From NCBI GenBank assembly GCA_036274115.1, contig DASUGI010000376.1:1-39749 (forward strand): a stretch of DNA of 39,749 bases. The letters run 5' to 3'. Shown piece after piece: positions 7,644 to 15,781 of the stretch. Position numbers and translations under genes: made by a program. This stretch comes from JADLHS01 sp036274115. GTDB taxonomy: Bacteria; Verrucomicrobiota; Verrucomicrobiia; Limisphaerales; JADLHS01. The notes beneath the pieces are model-generated. The model was not told the origin of the DNA and did no database searches. It was given only the letters and a program-made list of their open reading frames with translations. The stretch's first letter is position 1. Each line of letters starts with the position of its first letter.

Positions 7644-10301
7644 ATGAATTCGTTTCGACTGGCCCTGCTTGCCCTGGCGTTGAGCACGGGCGTGACCTTG
7701 GTTCCGGCGAAAGCCGCCCCCCTCGAACTCAAGCCCGACGACCACATTGCCATTCTCGGCAATGCTCTCGCCGACCGGATGCAACACCACGGTTGGTTGG
7801 AGACGCTGATTTACGCGAAGTTCCCGGACCACAAACTTGTCTTCCGCAATCTCGCGGTGGCGGGTGATGAAGTCGCCACCTGGCATCGCTCGGAAAACTT
7901 TGGGTCGCGCGACGAGTGGCTCAAGCAAACGAAAGCCGACGTAGTCTTCGGCTTCTATGGGTTCAACGAATCGTTCGCCGGCGATGCCGGGCTCGAGAAA
8001 TTCAAGAAAGACCTCGCCAAGTTCGTGGAGCAAACCAAAGCCGCCAATTACAGTGGCAAAGGCGCGCCGCGCCTCGTTCTGTTCTCGCCCATCGCCAACG
8101 AGGAGCTCGCTGATCCCAGCCAACCTGACCCCACCGCCAACAACCAGAACCTCCGCAAATACTCCGCCGCGATGGCCGAGGTCGCCAAAGCCAACGGCGT
8201 GTTGTTCGTGGACCTCTTCAGCATTTCCGAAAAACTCTATGCCCAGGCCGCCCAGCGGAAACAACCGCTGACGTTCAATACGTTTCTCCTCACTGAAGCC
8301 GGCGACAAAGCATTGGCTCCGGAAATCTTTCAAGCGCTGTTCAACGAGAAAGCCCCCTCAGGCAAACTCGACAAACTTCGCGTCGCCGTCCTCGACAAGA
8401 ACGCGGAATGGCACGCCCGCTATCGCACGGTGGATGGCTACAACGTTTACGGTGGTCGTTCACAACTCAGTTTCCCCAAGGCCGGCAAGGGTTCGGAGAA
8501 AATTACCAATTTCGACGTAATGCAGGACGAAATGGCCCAGCGCGATGTGAAGACCGCGAACCGCGACCAACGCATTTGGGCAGTCGCAAACGGCAGCGAC
8601 ATGAAAGTGGATGACTCAAACCTCCCACCCGTGAAGAGTCTTGAATCCAACAAGCCCGACGTTGCTCCGTATGTCAGTGGCGAAGACGCCATTAAACGCA
8701 TGACGGTTGCCAAGGGCTGCAAGGTAAATCTCTTTGCCAGCGAAGAAATGTTCCCGGAACTGGCCAGTCCTGTGCAGATGGCGTTCGACACCAAAGGCCG
8801 CCTCTGGGTTGCCGCTTGGCCGAGTTATCCCGAGCGCACGCCGACCGACAAGTTAACCGACAAGCTGCTGATTTTTGAGGACACCAATAACGACGGCAAA
8901 GCGGACAAAGTAAAGGTCTTCCTCGACGGTTTGAATTGCCCCACGGGCTTCCAGTTCTACAAGGACGGTGTTCTGGTGATGCAAGCGCCTGACCTCTGGT
9001 TCGTGCGCGACACCAACGGCGACGACAAGGCGGATTGGAAAGAGCGCGTCCTCATGGGCATGGATTCCGCCGACTCACATCATACGGCGAACTCGTTGGT
9101 GCTCGATCCCGGCGGCGCGACCTATCTCAGTGACGGCGTCTTTCACCGCACGCAGGTGGAGACCGCCTCCGGCCCGGTTCGCAACAAGGACGGTTGCATC
9201 TATCGCTTCGAGCCGCTCACCGGAAATTTCGAACGCTACGCGCCCTACGGCTTCGCCAATCCGCACGGTCGCGTGTTTGATTACTGGGGCACGGACATTC
9301 TCACCGATGCGACGGGGAATCAGAATTACTTCGGCCCAGCCATCAGCGGATTCCTGGAGTATCCGGCCAAACATCCTGAGATAAAAGAATTCTGGAAGCG
9401 CCCGGCGCGGCCTTGTCCCGGCACGGGTCTGATTTCCAGCCGGCACTTCCCGGAAGAGTTTCAGGGGAATTTCCTCAACTGCAATGTCATCGGCTTCCAG
9501 GGAATATATCGGGTTAAAGTTTCTGAGGACGGCGCCGGACTCAAAGGCGAAACCATCGAGGATCACCTCGTCCAATCGGACGACCCGAACTTCCGCCCTT
9601 CTGCAGTCGGCGTCGCTCCCGATGGGTCGATTTATTTCCTGGATTGGTCCAAGCCGCTCATCGGCCACATGCAACATCACATTCGCGACCCCAATCGCGA
9701 TAAAACCCACGGTCGCATTTATCGCATCACTTACGAAGGCCGACCGCTGCTCAAGCCCGTGAAGATTGATGGCCAACCCATTGCCAAACTGCTGGACCTG
9801 CTCAAAGAACCTGAGGACGACGTGCGCACTCGCGCGAAAATCGAGCTGGGCAAACACGACAGCGCGAAAGTCATTGCCGCCGTCAAAAAGTGGACTGCCT
9901 CGCTCGATCCCAAAGACACGAACTACGAGCATCACATGCTGGAAGCACTTTGGGTTCATCAATGGCACAACGTCGTGAATGAGGAACTCCTCAAACGCAT
10001 GTTGCGCTCGCCCGATTACCACGCTCGCGCCGCTGCCACGCGCGTCCTCTGCTACTGGCGCGACCGTGTGAAAGACCCGCTCGCCTTGCTCGAGGTTCAG
10101 GCCGCGGACGAAAGCCCGCGCGTGCGCCTCGAAGCCGTTCGCGCCTGCAGCTTTTTCACAACCGCCAAAGCTGCCGAAGTCGCGCTCGCCGCGTTGGACA
10201 AGGAAGCCGACCCCAATAAACCGGATTACTACATCAAGTACACTCTCGACGAGACGATGCGGGCGCTGGACAAATACACGAAGCAGTCCCAAGTGCGATG
10301 A
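7644..10301 (+). CDS. Secreted SGNH + TIGR02604-type dehydrogenase-like beta-propeller + HEAT protein
   Basis: 885 residues. A signal peptide (about 1-25) is followed by an SGNH/GDSL-like domain to about 235, with GNALADRMQHHGW where GDS is usual and FGFYGFNESF as block III. From about 350 a propeller-type domain of the 'putative membrane-bound dehydrogenase' family begins (CKVNLFASEEMFPELASPVQ). It carries calcium-loop-like DTNNDGKAD and DTNGDDKAD and the segment DSADSHHTANSLVLDPGG. From about 700 there are HEAT-like helical repeats. PVC genomes hold many such proteins, which are thought to oxidise sugars in the periplasm. Many homologues carry a C-terminal cytochrome c domain. This one lacks CxxCH, but the next gene, overlapping by ATGA, supplies one. 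Chemistry and substrate are inferred, not proven. Confidence 0.85.
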   Translation: MNSFRLALLALALSTGVTLVPAKAAPLELKPDDHIAILGNALADRMQHHGWLETLIYAKFPDHKLVFRNLAVAGDEVATWHRSENFGSRDEWLKQTKADVVFGFYGFNESFAGDAGLEKFKKDLAKFVEQTKAANYSGKGAPRLVLFSPIANEELADPSQPDPTANNQNLRKYSAAMAEVAKANGVLFVDLFSISEKLYAQAAQRKQPLTFNTFLLTEAGDKALAPEIFQALFNEKAPSGKLDKLRVAVLDKNAEWHARYRTVDGYNVYGGRSQLSFPKAGKGSEKITNFDVMQDEMAQRDVKTANRDQRIWAVANGSDMKVDDSNLPPVKSLESNKPDVAPYVSGEDAIKRMTVAKGCKVNLFASEEMFPELASPVQMAFDTKGRLWVAAWPSYPERTPTDKLTDKLLIFEDTNNDGKADKVKVFLDGLNCPTGFQFYKDGVLVMQAPDLWFVRDTNGDDKADWKERVLMGMDSADSHHTANSLVLDPGGATYLSDGVFHRTQVETASGPVRNKDGCIYRFEPLTGNFERYAPYGFANPHGRVFDYWGTDILTDATGNQNYFGPAISGFLEYPAKHPEIKEFWKRPARPCPGTGLISSRHFPEEFQGNFLNCNVIGFQGIYRVKVSEDGAGLKGETIEDHLVQSDDPNFRPSAVGVAPDGSIYFLDWSKPLIGHMQHHIRDPNRDKTHGRIYRITYEGRPLLKPVKIDGQPIAKLLDLLKEPEDDVRTRAKIELGKHDSAKVIAAVKKWTASLDPKDTNYEHHMLEALWVHQWHNVVNEELLKRMLRSPDYHARAAATRVLCYWRDRVKDPLALLEVQAADESPRVRLEAVRACSFFTTAKAAEVALAALDKEADPNKPDYYIKYTLDETMRALDKYTKQSQVR

Positions 10302-12379
10302 GGAGTAAAGGCGCGGAGACATTCCCCTCACCCGGCCTGACGGCCACCCTCTCCTCCATCCGGAATGGAGGAGAGGGACGGGGAGAGGAGGTGGGTTCGT
10401 TCATCGGAAGCTTCACCGCTTCGCGGATCGCATCTGGGAGCGCCGGCGTCCCGCCGGCTGGCTCGCTCGTAACTCGCCGCCGAGACGGCAGCGCTCCCAG
10501 GTGCGTTGGCATTATTTCCATCCTTTTCTTGCTCGCTGTCTTCGCCGAAGCATCCGTTAAAGCAGCCGATGACCCAACCAACAAAACGTTCTTCCTTCCC
10601 AAGAGTCCAACCGCTGCGGCTTACGTACTCAATCGGCTCTCCAACAAGGAACTCGCCGAAGCCCCGCGCAGCGAATTTGTTTACGTCGCCCTGCTGCAAC
10701 GCCCGGGCCTCGAACGCAAGTACCGCATCGAAGCCCTCGAAGGTCTCGCAAAGATTCGCAGCACCGACCCGCTCACGGAACTTCTCGCGGGCTTGACCGA
10801 CCTCGACAAAAAGGGAGCCGCGTCCGAATCGGTGCTGCGCGATCTGCTGCCCATTCTTCTCCAGTCCGCGCCCGAAGCGTTGACCGCCAAACGCCCCGCG
10901 CTAACGAAACTTGCCTCCGACTCCCAACTCGCCTTCACGCGCCAGATGAGCTACGCCGCCATCATCACTGGCGATGGCAACGGTGATCGCGCGTGGCAGG
11001 AAGTTGAATCCAACCCCAAACCGTTCGCCGATTTGTTGCGTGGCATTGCGCTCATTCGCGATGCGAGTCTACGCGCTAGTTTCTATCCGAAGGTTGAACC
11101 GCTGATTCAACAGTCCGAACCCGCCGAAGTGTGTCGGGCTGCGATGACGGCGCTTGCCGCGCTACCCGGCAATGAAGCGAAAACGTTCAGCACACTGGCC
11201 AGCCTGGTGCAATCCGGCACGGAACGCGCAACCGCTATCGAGAGCCTTCAGAAAATCCCACGTAAATCCTGGCCCGCACCACAGGCGGAATCACTGGTTG
11301 AAAGTCTCATCGCCTGGCTGAAGAGCGTGCCCGCCGATCAACGTACCGAACCGGAAGTCACCAGCGCCTTCCAGTTCGCCACCGACCTGACCACCTTGCT
11401 GCCTCCTGAAAAAGCTGCTGCCTATGGCAAGTTGCTACGTGGCCTGGGCGTCAGTGTGGTTGTCCTCCGCACGATTCCCGAGCAGATGCTCTACGACAAA
11501 ACGTTGATCGTCGTTGAAGCCGGCAAGCCCGTCGAGATCGTCCTCATCAACGACGATGCCATGCCGCACAACCTGGTGATCACTGCACCCGGTGCGCTGG
11601 AGGAAATCGGCAACGCGGCGGAGAAAATGCCGCCCACGCCGGACGCGCAAGGCCGTCTCTATGTGCCGGACCTGCCCAGCATTCTGCATGCGACGAAAAT
11701 GGTGGACCCCGGCCAGCAAACCAAACTCAGCTTCACTGCGCCCGAGACGCCCGGCGATTATCCGTTTGTCTGCACCTATCCCGGTCACTGGCGGCGCATG
11801 TCCGGCATCCTCGCAGTGGTTCAAGACGTGGAGGCCTACCTCGCGACGCATGCGGCTTCCGCACAGCCCAAAATCACGGAATGGAAGGTGGACGATCTCG
11901 TTCCGGCTCTGGCAAAATTCGATTCAGGTCGAAACCTCGCGCGTGGCAAAGAGCTTTTCACCAAACTCGCCTGCGCTTCCTGTCACAAACTCGGCCCGGA
12001 AGGCGCGCACTTTGGCCCGGACCTCACGTCCGTCTTCGCTCAATATCACAACGAGCCCAAAGAAGTGTTGCGCCAGATCATCGAACCATCTCTCGTCATC
12101 AGCAACAACTACCGCAACTTTCAGTTTGAACTTAAAGATGGCGACGAGGTGTCCGGATTGATTGTTAAAGAGGACGGTGACAGCTTGACCGTCCAGTCCG
12201 GCGCGTCGGCATCGTTGATCCAGACGATCAGGAAAGCCGACATCAAATCGCAACAGCCGCAACGCTCCTCCATCATGCCGACTGGCCTGCTCAATCAACT
12301 TTCGCCGGAAGAAATCCTCGACCTGCTCGCGTTTGTTAAGTCCGGCGGCGTCATCCCCGCGCACCAACACCAACACTGA
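10298..12379 (+). CDS. HEAT + azurin-like cupredoxin + PVC-type cytochrome c protein
   Basis: 693 residues from ATG 10298, which overlaps the previous stop (ATGA). Residues about 100-370 are HEAT-like helices. Residues about 390-515 form a type 1 copper domain, with candidate ligands His424 (MPHN), Cys492, His497 and Met501 (C-x4-H-x3-M as in azurin). A cytochrome c domain follows with Cys559, Cys562 and His563 (CASCH) and a probable axial Met660 (SIMPTGL). It looks like a periplasmic electron carrier for the neighbouring dehydrogenase-like protein. The first about 68 residues are repeat-derived. The real secretion signal (IISILFLLAVFAEASVKAA) begins only after them, with no usual start codon between repeat and signal. 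A GTG at 10391 preceded by GGGGAGAGGAG is an alternative start. Domain calls are strong; the start is uncertain. Confidence 0.88.
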   Translation: MRSKGAETFPSPGLTATLSSIRNGGEGRGEEVGSFIGSFTASRIASGSAGVPPAGSLVTRRRDGSAPRCVGIISILFLLAVFAEASVKAADDPTNKTFFLPKSPTAAAYVLNRLSNKELAEAPRSEFVYVALLQRPGLERKYRIEALEGLAKIRSTDPLTELLAGLTDLDKKGAASESVLRDLLPILLQSAPEALTAKRPALTKLASDSQLAFTRQMSYAAIITGDGNGDRAWQEVESNPKPFADLLRGIALIRDASLRASFYPKVEPLIQQSEPAEVCRAAMTALAALPGNEAKTFSTLASLVQSGTERATAIESLQKIPRKSWPAPQAESLVESLIAWLKSVPADQRTEPEVTSAFQFATDLTTLLPPEKAAAYGKLLRGLGVSVVVLRTIPEQMLYDKTLIVVEAGKPVEIVLINDDAMPHNLVITAPGALEEIGNAAEKMPPTPDAQGRLYVPDLPSILHATKMVDPGQQTKLSFTAPETPGDYPFVCTYPGHWRRMSGILAVVQDVEAYLATHAASAQPKITEWKVDDLVPALAKFDSGRNLARGKELFTKLACASCHKLGPEGAHFGPDLTSVFAQYHNEPKEVLRQIIEPSLVISNNYRNFQFELKDGDEVSGLIVKEDGDSLTVQSGASASLIQTIRKADIKSQQPQRSSIMPTGLLNQLSPEEILDLLAFVKSGGVIPAHQHQH
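10302..10500. repeat. Compound repeat inside the 5' end of the cupredoxin-cytochrome gene (R4a and R3a)
   Basis: Three repeat pieces in a row. 10306-10317 resembles the AAAGGCGCGGAG motif also seen at 33572. R4a (10324-10390) starts CCCCTCACCCGGCC and holds the hairpin CTCCTCCATCCGGAATGGAG; a second copy is at 26718-26762. R3a (10434-10500) has perfect 10-bp ends CTGGGAGCGC/GCGCTCCCAG and recurs inside the SDR gene at 32932-33005. The reading frame stays open through all of them. Confidence 0.85.
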
Positions 12380-12399
12380 TCGTCTGCCACCAGACCGGA

Positions 12400-12955
12400 T
12401 TGCCACGAAAAGGCACAAAGAGCACAAAGAGGAGAAGGGCCGGAACGGAATTGCCGCAAAGAGGCACAGGAAGCGCAAAAAGGGAAATGGGAATGAATGG
12501 CCACAAAGAGGCACAGAAAGCACAAAGGTGAACAACCCGGGATGCATGCTAATCGCCCGACGTCTTGCCCAAAGCGGTGATAAATCGACCGCAGTCCAGA
12601 CGCTTCGCGAAACCGCTGAGCGTCGAAACTCGCGAAGCGTCTGGACTGCGCGCGTCTTCAGCGCCGCTCTTTATCGAACCGCCATGCGCAGAAAAGCGCA
12701 AAGAGGGAAATGGGAATGAATGGCCACAAAGAGGCACAAAAGGCGCAAAAGAAGGGACGGAAAGTTGTCGGCCGAACTTGTGTTTTAGTTTTGCGCCTCT
12801 TGCGCTTTTTGCGGCTGAAATCGGATTTTTTGTTTTGTGTCTCTTGTGCCTTTTTGTGGCTCGAAATGAATTTAGCTTTTGCGCCTCTTGCGCTTCTTTG
12901 CGGCCAAGATTCGGTTTTTTTTGTTTTGTGCCTCTTGTTGCCTTTTCGTGGCCAG
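12400..12955. repeat. R5 array: about 45-bp CACAAAGAGGCACA-type units in opposed orientation
   Basis: Fills most of the 642 bp between the cytochrome gene and the second ThuA gene. Three units in plus orientation occupy 12400-12537 and two more 12687-12762, each beginning TGGCCACAAAGAGGCACA or a variant. 12786-12955 holds four units in the opposite orientation. The two arms are imperfect reverse complements, so the RNA could form a very long hairpin. Unit spacing is irregular and there are no unique spacers, so it is not a CRISPR. Between the arms sits an R2 element. Any reading frames across it are by-products of the repeats. Confidence 0.85.
12571..12672. repeat. R2 element, copy a
   Basis: Begins AAAGCGGTGATAAATCGACC. 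It has inverted arms GCAGTCCAGACGCTTCGCGA (12591-12610) and TCGCGAAGCGTCTGGACTGC (12630-12649), a perfect 20-bp palindrome, and ends GCGCCGCTCTTT. A second, more degraded copy is at 28847-28950. It lies between the arms of the R5 array. Confidence 0.85.
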
Positions 12956-13021
12956 CTTTCCCATTCATGGCCCAGCTTTGTCCTTGCTCGACCCGGATTC
13001 AGCAACAACACTCAACCAACC

Positions 13022-14032
13022 ATGAACTTCAGAACATTGTGTTCCACAGCCTGTGGACTGCTGTTATTGGCGGCCAGTTCCACCTTCGCCAAAGACTGGG
13101 TGGTTTACGAAGGGGCAGGCACGAACAGACCGGGCACCGGCAAGCATATCGTCTTCCTGAGTGGCGATGAGGAGTATCGCTCCGAAGAAGGACTGCCGAT
13201 GCTGGCGAAGATTCTCGCGACACGTCACGGCTTCAAATGCACCGTTCTATTCTCGATCAATCCTGCCGACCGCACGATTGATCCCACCGTGCAGACCAAT
13301 ACACCCGGGCTGGCTGCACTCGATTCCGCCGATCTTTGCGTTATGGGCCTGCGTTTCCGCGAATGGCCGGATACCGACATGAAGCATTTCGTCGATTACC
13401 TCAATCGCGGCAAACCCATCATCGCCCTGCGCACCAGCACACACGCCTTTGCCTACTCCCGCAACAAACAAAGTCCCTATGCAAAGTTCAGCTACGACGA
13501 CAAGCAATGGCCCGGCGGTTTCGGCCAACAAGTACTCGGTGAAACCTGGGTGAATCACCACGGCATCCACGGCAAACAAAGCACCCGCGGCATCGTCAAT
13601 GAACCATTTAAATCGCATCCCATCCTCCGCGGTGTCACAGATATCTGGGGGCCGACGGACGTTTACAGCGTCGTGCATCTTCCGACCAACGCCACCGTGC
13701 TCGTCTGGGGACAGGTGCTCACCGGAATGAAACCCACCGACCCCCCGCTCGAAAGCCCCAAGAACAATCCCATGATGCCATTGGTCTGGGTGCGCGATTA
13801 CACCAGCGAAAGTGGTAAGACCTCGAAGATTGTCACAACCACAATGGGTTCAGCCGATGACCTGGAAAACGAAGGCTTGCGCCGCCTGCTGGTCAACGCC
13901 TGCTTTTGGGCCACTGACCTCGCCGAGAAGATTCGCGACAACGCCAGCGTGGACTACGTCGGCGAGTTCAAAGCCACGCCCTTCGGCTTCGGCAAATACC
14001 AGCGCGGCGTGAAGCCGGCGGATTTGGAATAG
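13022..14032 (+). CDS. Secreted ThuA-like protein (second copy type)
   Basis: 336 residues from ATG 13022, which begins a signal peptide (MNFRTLCSTACGLLLLAASS to about residue 24). The frame extends upstream through the repeat array, but that part is repeat-derived. The mature protein has the ThuA-type core HIVFLSGDEEYRSEEGLPM, ALDSADLCVMGLRFREWP, PIIALRTSTHAF and a long insertion around WPGGFGQQVLGETWVNHHG. Members of this subgroup commonly sit beside PVC dehydrogenase-like proteins, as here. The role in sugar catabolism is inferred from family and context. It is separated from the cytochrome gene by the repeat array, so transcription may or may not continue through it. Confidence 0.88.
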   Translation: MNFRTLCSTACGLLLLAASSTFAKDWVVYEGAGTNRPGTGKHIVFLSGDEEYRSEEGLPMLAKILATRHGFKCTVLFSINPADRTIDPTVQTNTPGLAALDSADLCVMGLRFREWPDTDMKHFVDYLNRGKPIIALRTSTHAFAYSRNKQSPYAKFSYDDKQWPGGFGQQVLGETWVNHHGIHGKQSTRGIVNEPFKSHPILRGVTDIWGPTDVYSVVHLPTNATVLVWGQVLTGMKPTDPPLESPKNNPMMPLVWVRDYTSESGKTSKIVTTTMGSADDLENEGLRRLLVNACFWATDLAEKIRDNASVDYVGEFKATPFGFGKYQRGVKPADLE

Positions 14033-14506
14033 CGCTGGACGATGGACGTTTCCCTCGCAGCGTTCTGCCAGTCTGGCCGCCCTCAAGAACGCGGTGCAAC
14101 TGCTGCTTGAAACCGAGCGCGAAGAAGCGTCTCGGCTTGATCCCCGCGCGGAAACGGCAGAACTGCTGTTGACATGAAACGGCGGGCGTTGCTCGCCACT
14201 TGCCGGAGCATGGTTGTGTGCCGCACCGCGAAGGCGGCAGTCATTCCATCTGCAAGGAAGCCATTCCTCGCCATAACGAAATCAAAAGTTCCTGGCTCGC
14301 TCCATCTGCCGGAATCTCTCCGTGCCATTGGCCCGTGCGGCTCTATCCAACACTTCACCTCGGCCTTCCAAGCGATTTCAAGGCCTGGGGTCCTTGCCTC
14401 CGGCGTACCGCGACCTGCATCAACTTCGTCATCCCATCGCGGTTTCCGACCGGCTGGACCACCGCGTTCGCTTACCTGCGTAGAACCTTTACGTCCTGTT
14501 GCTGTT
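14033..14506. other. Unexplained 474-bp gap between convergent genes, possible gene remnants
   Basis: On the plus strand 14051-14177 reads as a start-less open frame ending ETEREEASRLDPRAETAE and a few leucines before TGA. It has a coding look, like the tail of a lost gene. On the minus strand a 151-codon open frame (14538-14083) runs from within the 3' end of folC through almost the whole gap. It has Gly/Arg-rich, low-hydrophobicity composition and I recognise no family in it. No perfect terminator hairpin was seen for either flanking gene. It could be a decayed mobile or intron-like element, but nothing here proves that. Confidence 0.4.
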
Positions 14507-15781
14507 TCATAATGCACTTCTCCTGAAGGTCCATTCATTCAACCCGCGCTCGCTGGTACTTCCCCCGGGACTCAGACCCAGCAGTTCCAAAGCTTCTCCG
14601 ACGAGATAAAGCGAGCCGGCGACGACGAGCAATGCGTCATTCCCGGTCTTTGACAAAGCTTCGGACAACGAAGCGCAAGCCGTGACTTCAGGCAATTGCT
14701 CGCGGCAAACCGCTGCCAGGTCAGCCCCCGATGCGCTCCGGTCACTGCTCACCGGCACGGTCAGGACTCGCGAAGCCAGGGAACTCAACTGGAGACACAT
14801 GGGTCGCCAGTCTTTGTCTTCCAACATGCCCACAATCAGGGTCGGCCGGAGATTCGGGAAACTGGATTGCAACGTCTCCGCCAGAGTTTTGATCCCATCC
14901 GGATTGTGCGCTCCATCGAGCACCATCGTCCGTCCATCGGGCTGGCGAATCACCTGAAATCGTCCGGGCCAACTCACCCTGGTCAGCCCGGCCCGAATTG
15001 CCGCGTCGGTCACGGGGATCGCTGACCGAAGCACGTCTACCGTTGCCACCGCCAACGCAGCATTTAATTGCTGGTGCTTGCCAGTCAACACGGAATGCGC
15101 GATGGACGAGGCGTATTCGGATGTCACTCTGGTGAGCGGCGAGTAATTTTGTTGCGCGACCGTTTCAATGACCGCCAAGGCTTCAGGCACGCTGGTCGCC
15201 GTCAGCGTCGGCACGCCTGGCTTGATGATGCCCGCTTTCTCGGCGGCAATTGCGGCGAGGGTGTCTCCCAACCACTGCTGGTGATCCAGTCCGATATTCG
15301 TGATTACGCTGGCAAGCGGCGTCACAATGTTCGTGGCATCAAGTCGCCCCCCAAGCCCCGTTTCCCAAATCACCAGGTCAGACTTGTGATCGGCGAAGTA
15401 GCTCAAGGCCATCACGGTGATCACTTCAAAGAAAGTGGGATGATACGCCACCGGGAACGTCGCCAACCGGGGTTGCATTTCCGTGACCAGGCGGACGACA
15501 TCCGCTTCCGAAATCAGTTCCCGATTGATTTGCATCCGCTCCCGAAACGAAACCAGGTGGGGCGAAGTAAACAATCCCACCCGCAAACCCGCCTCGCGAT
15601 AAATGCTTTCAAGCATCGCGCACGTTGAGCCTTTGCCATTCGTACCGGCAACGTGGATGAAGCGCAGTTGTTCCTGCGGATTACCCGCGAGCGCTGCCAG
15701 CTGACGCGTATTCTCCAGGCCGAACTTCGCGCCAAACAAACGCAGGCCATACAAAAACTGGATGGCTTCGGGGTACGTCAT
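14507..15781 (-). CDS. folC: Bifunctional folylpolyglutamate synthase / dihydrofolate synthase
   Basis: 424 residues, usual length for FolC. It adds glutamate to dihydropteroate and to reduced folates in the cytoplasm using ATP. The P-loop FIHVAGTNGKGSTCAML lies at about 41-57, with the Mur-ligase-like blocks FTSPHLVSFRERMQIN, VIWETGLGGRLDATN, ITNIGLDHQQWLGDT and the C-terminal VLDGAHNPDG. The ATG overlaps the stop of the upstream gene (ATGA), so the two are translationally coupled. The last 20 or so residues (after ELLGLSPGG) are not conserved in character and run up to the unexplained gap, so the 3' end may have been altered. Confidence 0.96.
   Translation of the reverse strand: MTYPEAIQFLYGLRLFGAKFGLENTRQLAALAGNPQEQLRFIHVAGTNGKGSTCAMLESIYREAGLRVGLFTSPHLVSFRERMQINRELISEADVVRLVTEMQPRLATFPVAYHPTFFEVITVMALSYFADHKSDLVIWETGLGGRLDATNIVTPLASVITNIGLDHQQWLGDTLAAIAAEKAGIIKPGVPTLTATSVPEALAVIETVAQQNYSPLTRVTSEYASSIAHSVLTGKHQQLNAALAVATVDVLRSAIPVTDAAIRAGLTRVSWPGRFQVIRQPDGRTMVLDGAHNPDGIKTLAETLQSSFPNLRPTLIVGMLEDKDWRPMCLQLSSLASRVLTVPVSSDRSASGADLAAVCREQLPEVTACASLSEALSKTGNDALLVVAGSLYLVGEALELLGLSPGGSTSERGLNEWTFRRSAL

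Noticed and set aside
7377..8333. Long N-terminal extension of the isomerase
   Set aside because: It would run through repeat R1a and antisense through the well-supported dehydrogenase-like gene.
12400..12955. CRISPR array
   Set aside because: Units vary, change orientation, and are not separated by unique spacers of constant length.
12549..13011. Lys/Arg/Gln-rich proteins on either strand of the R5 array
   Set aside because: The frames follow the repeat units (HKEAQKAQ-type sequence) and have no family, RBS or conserved length.
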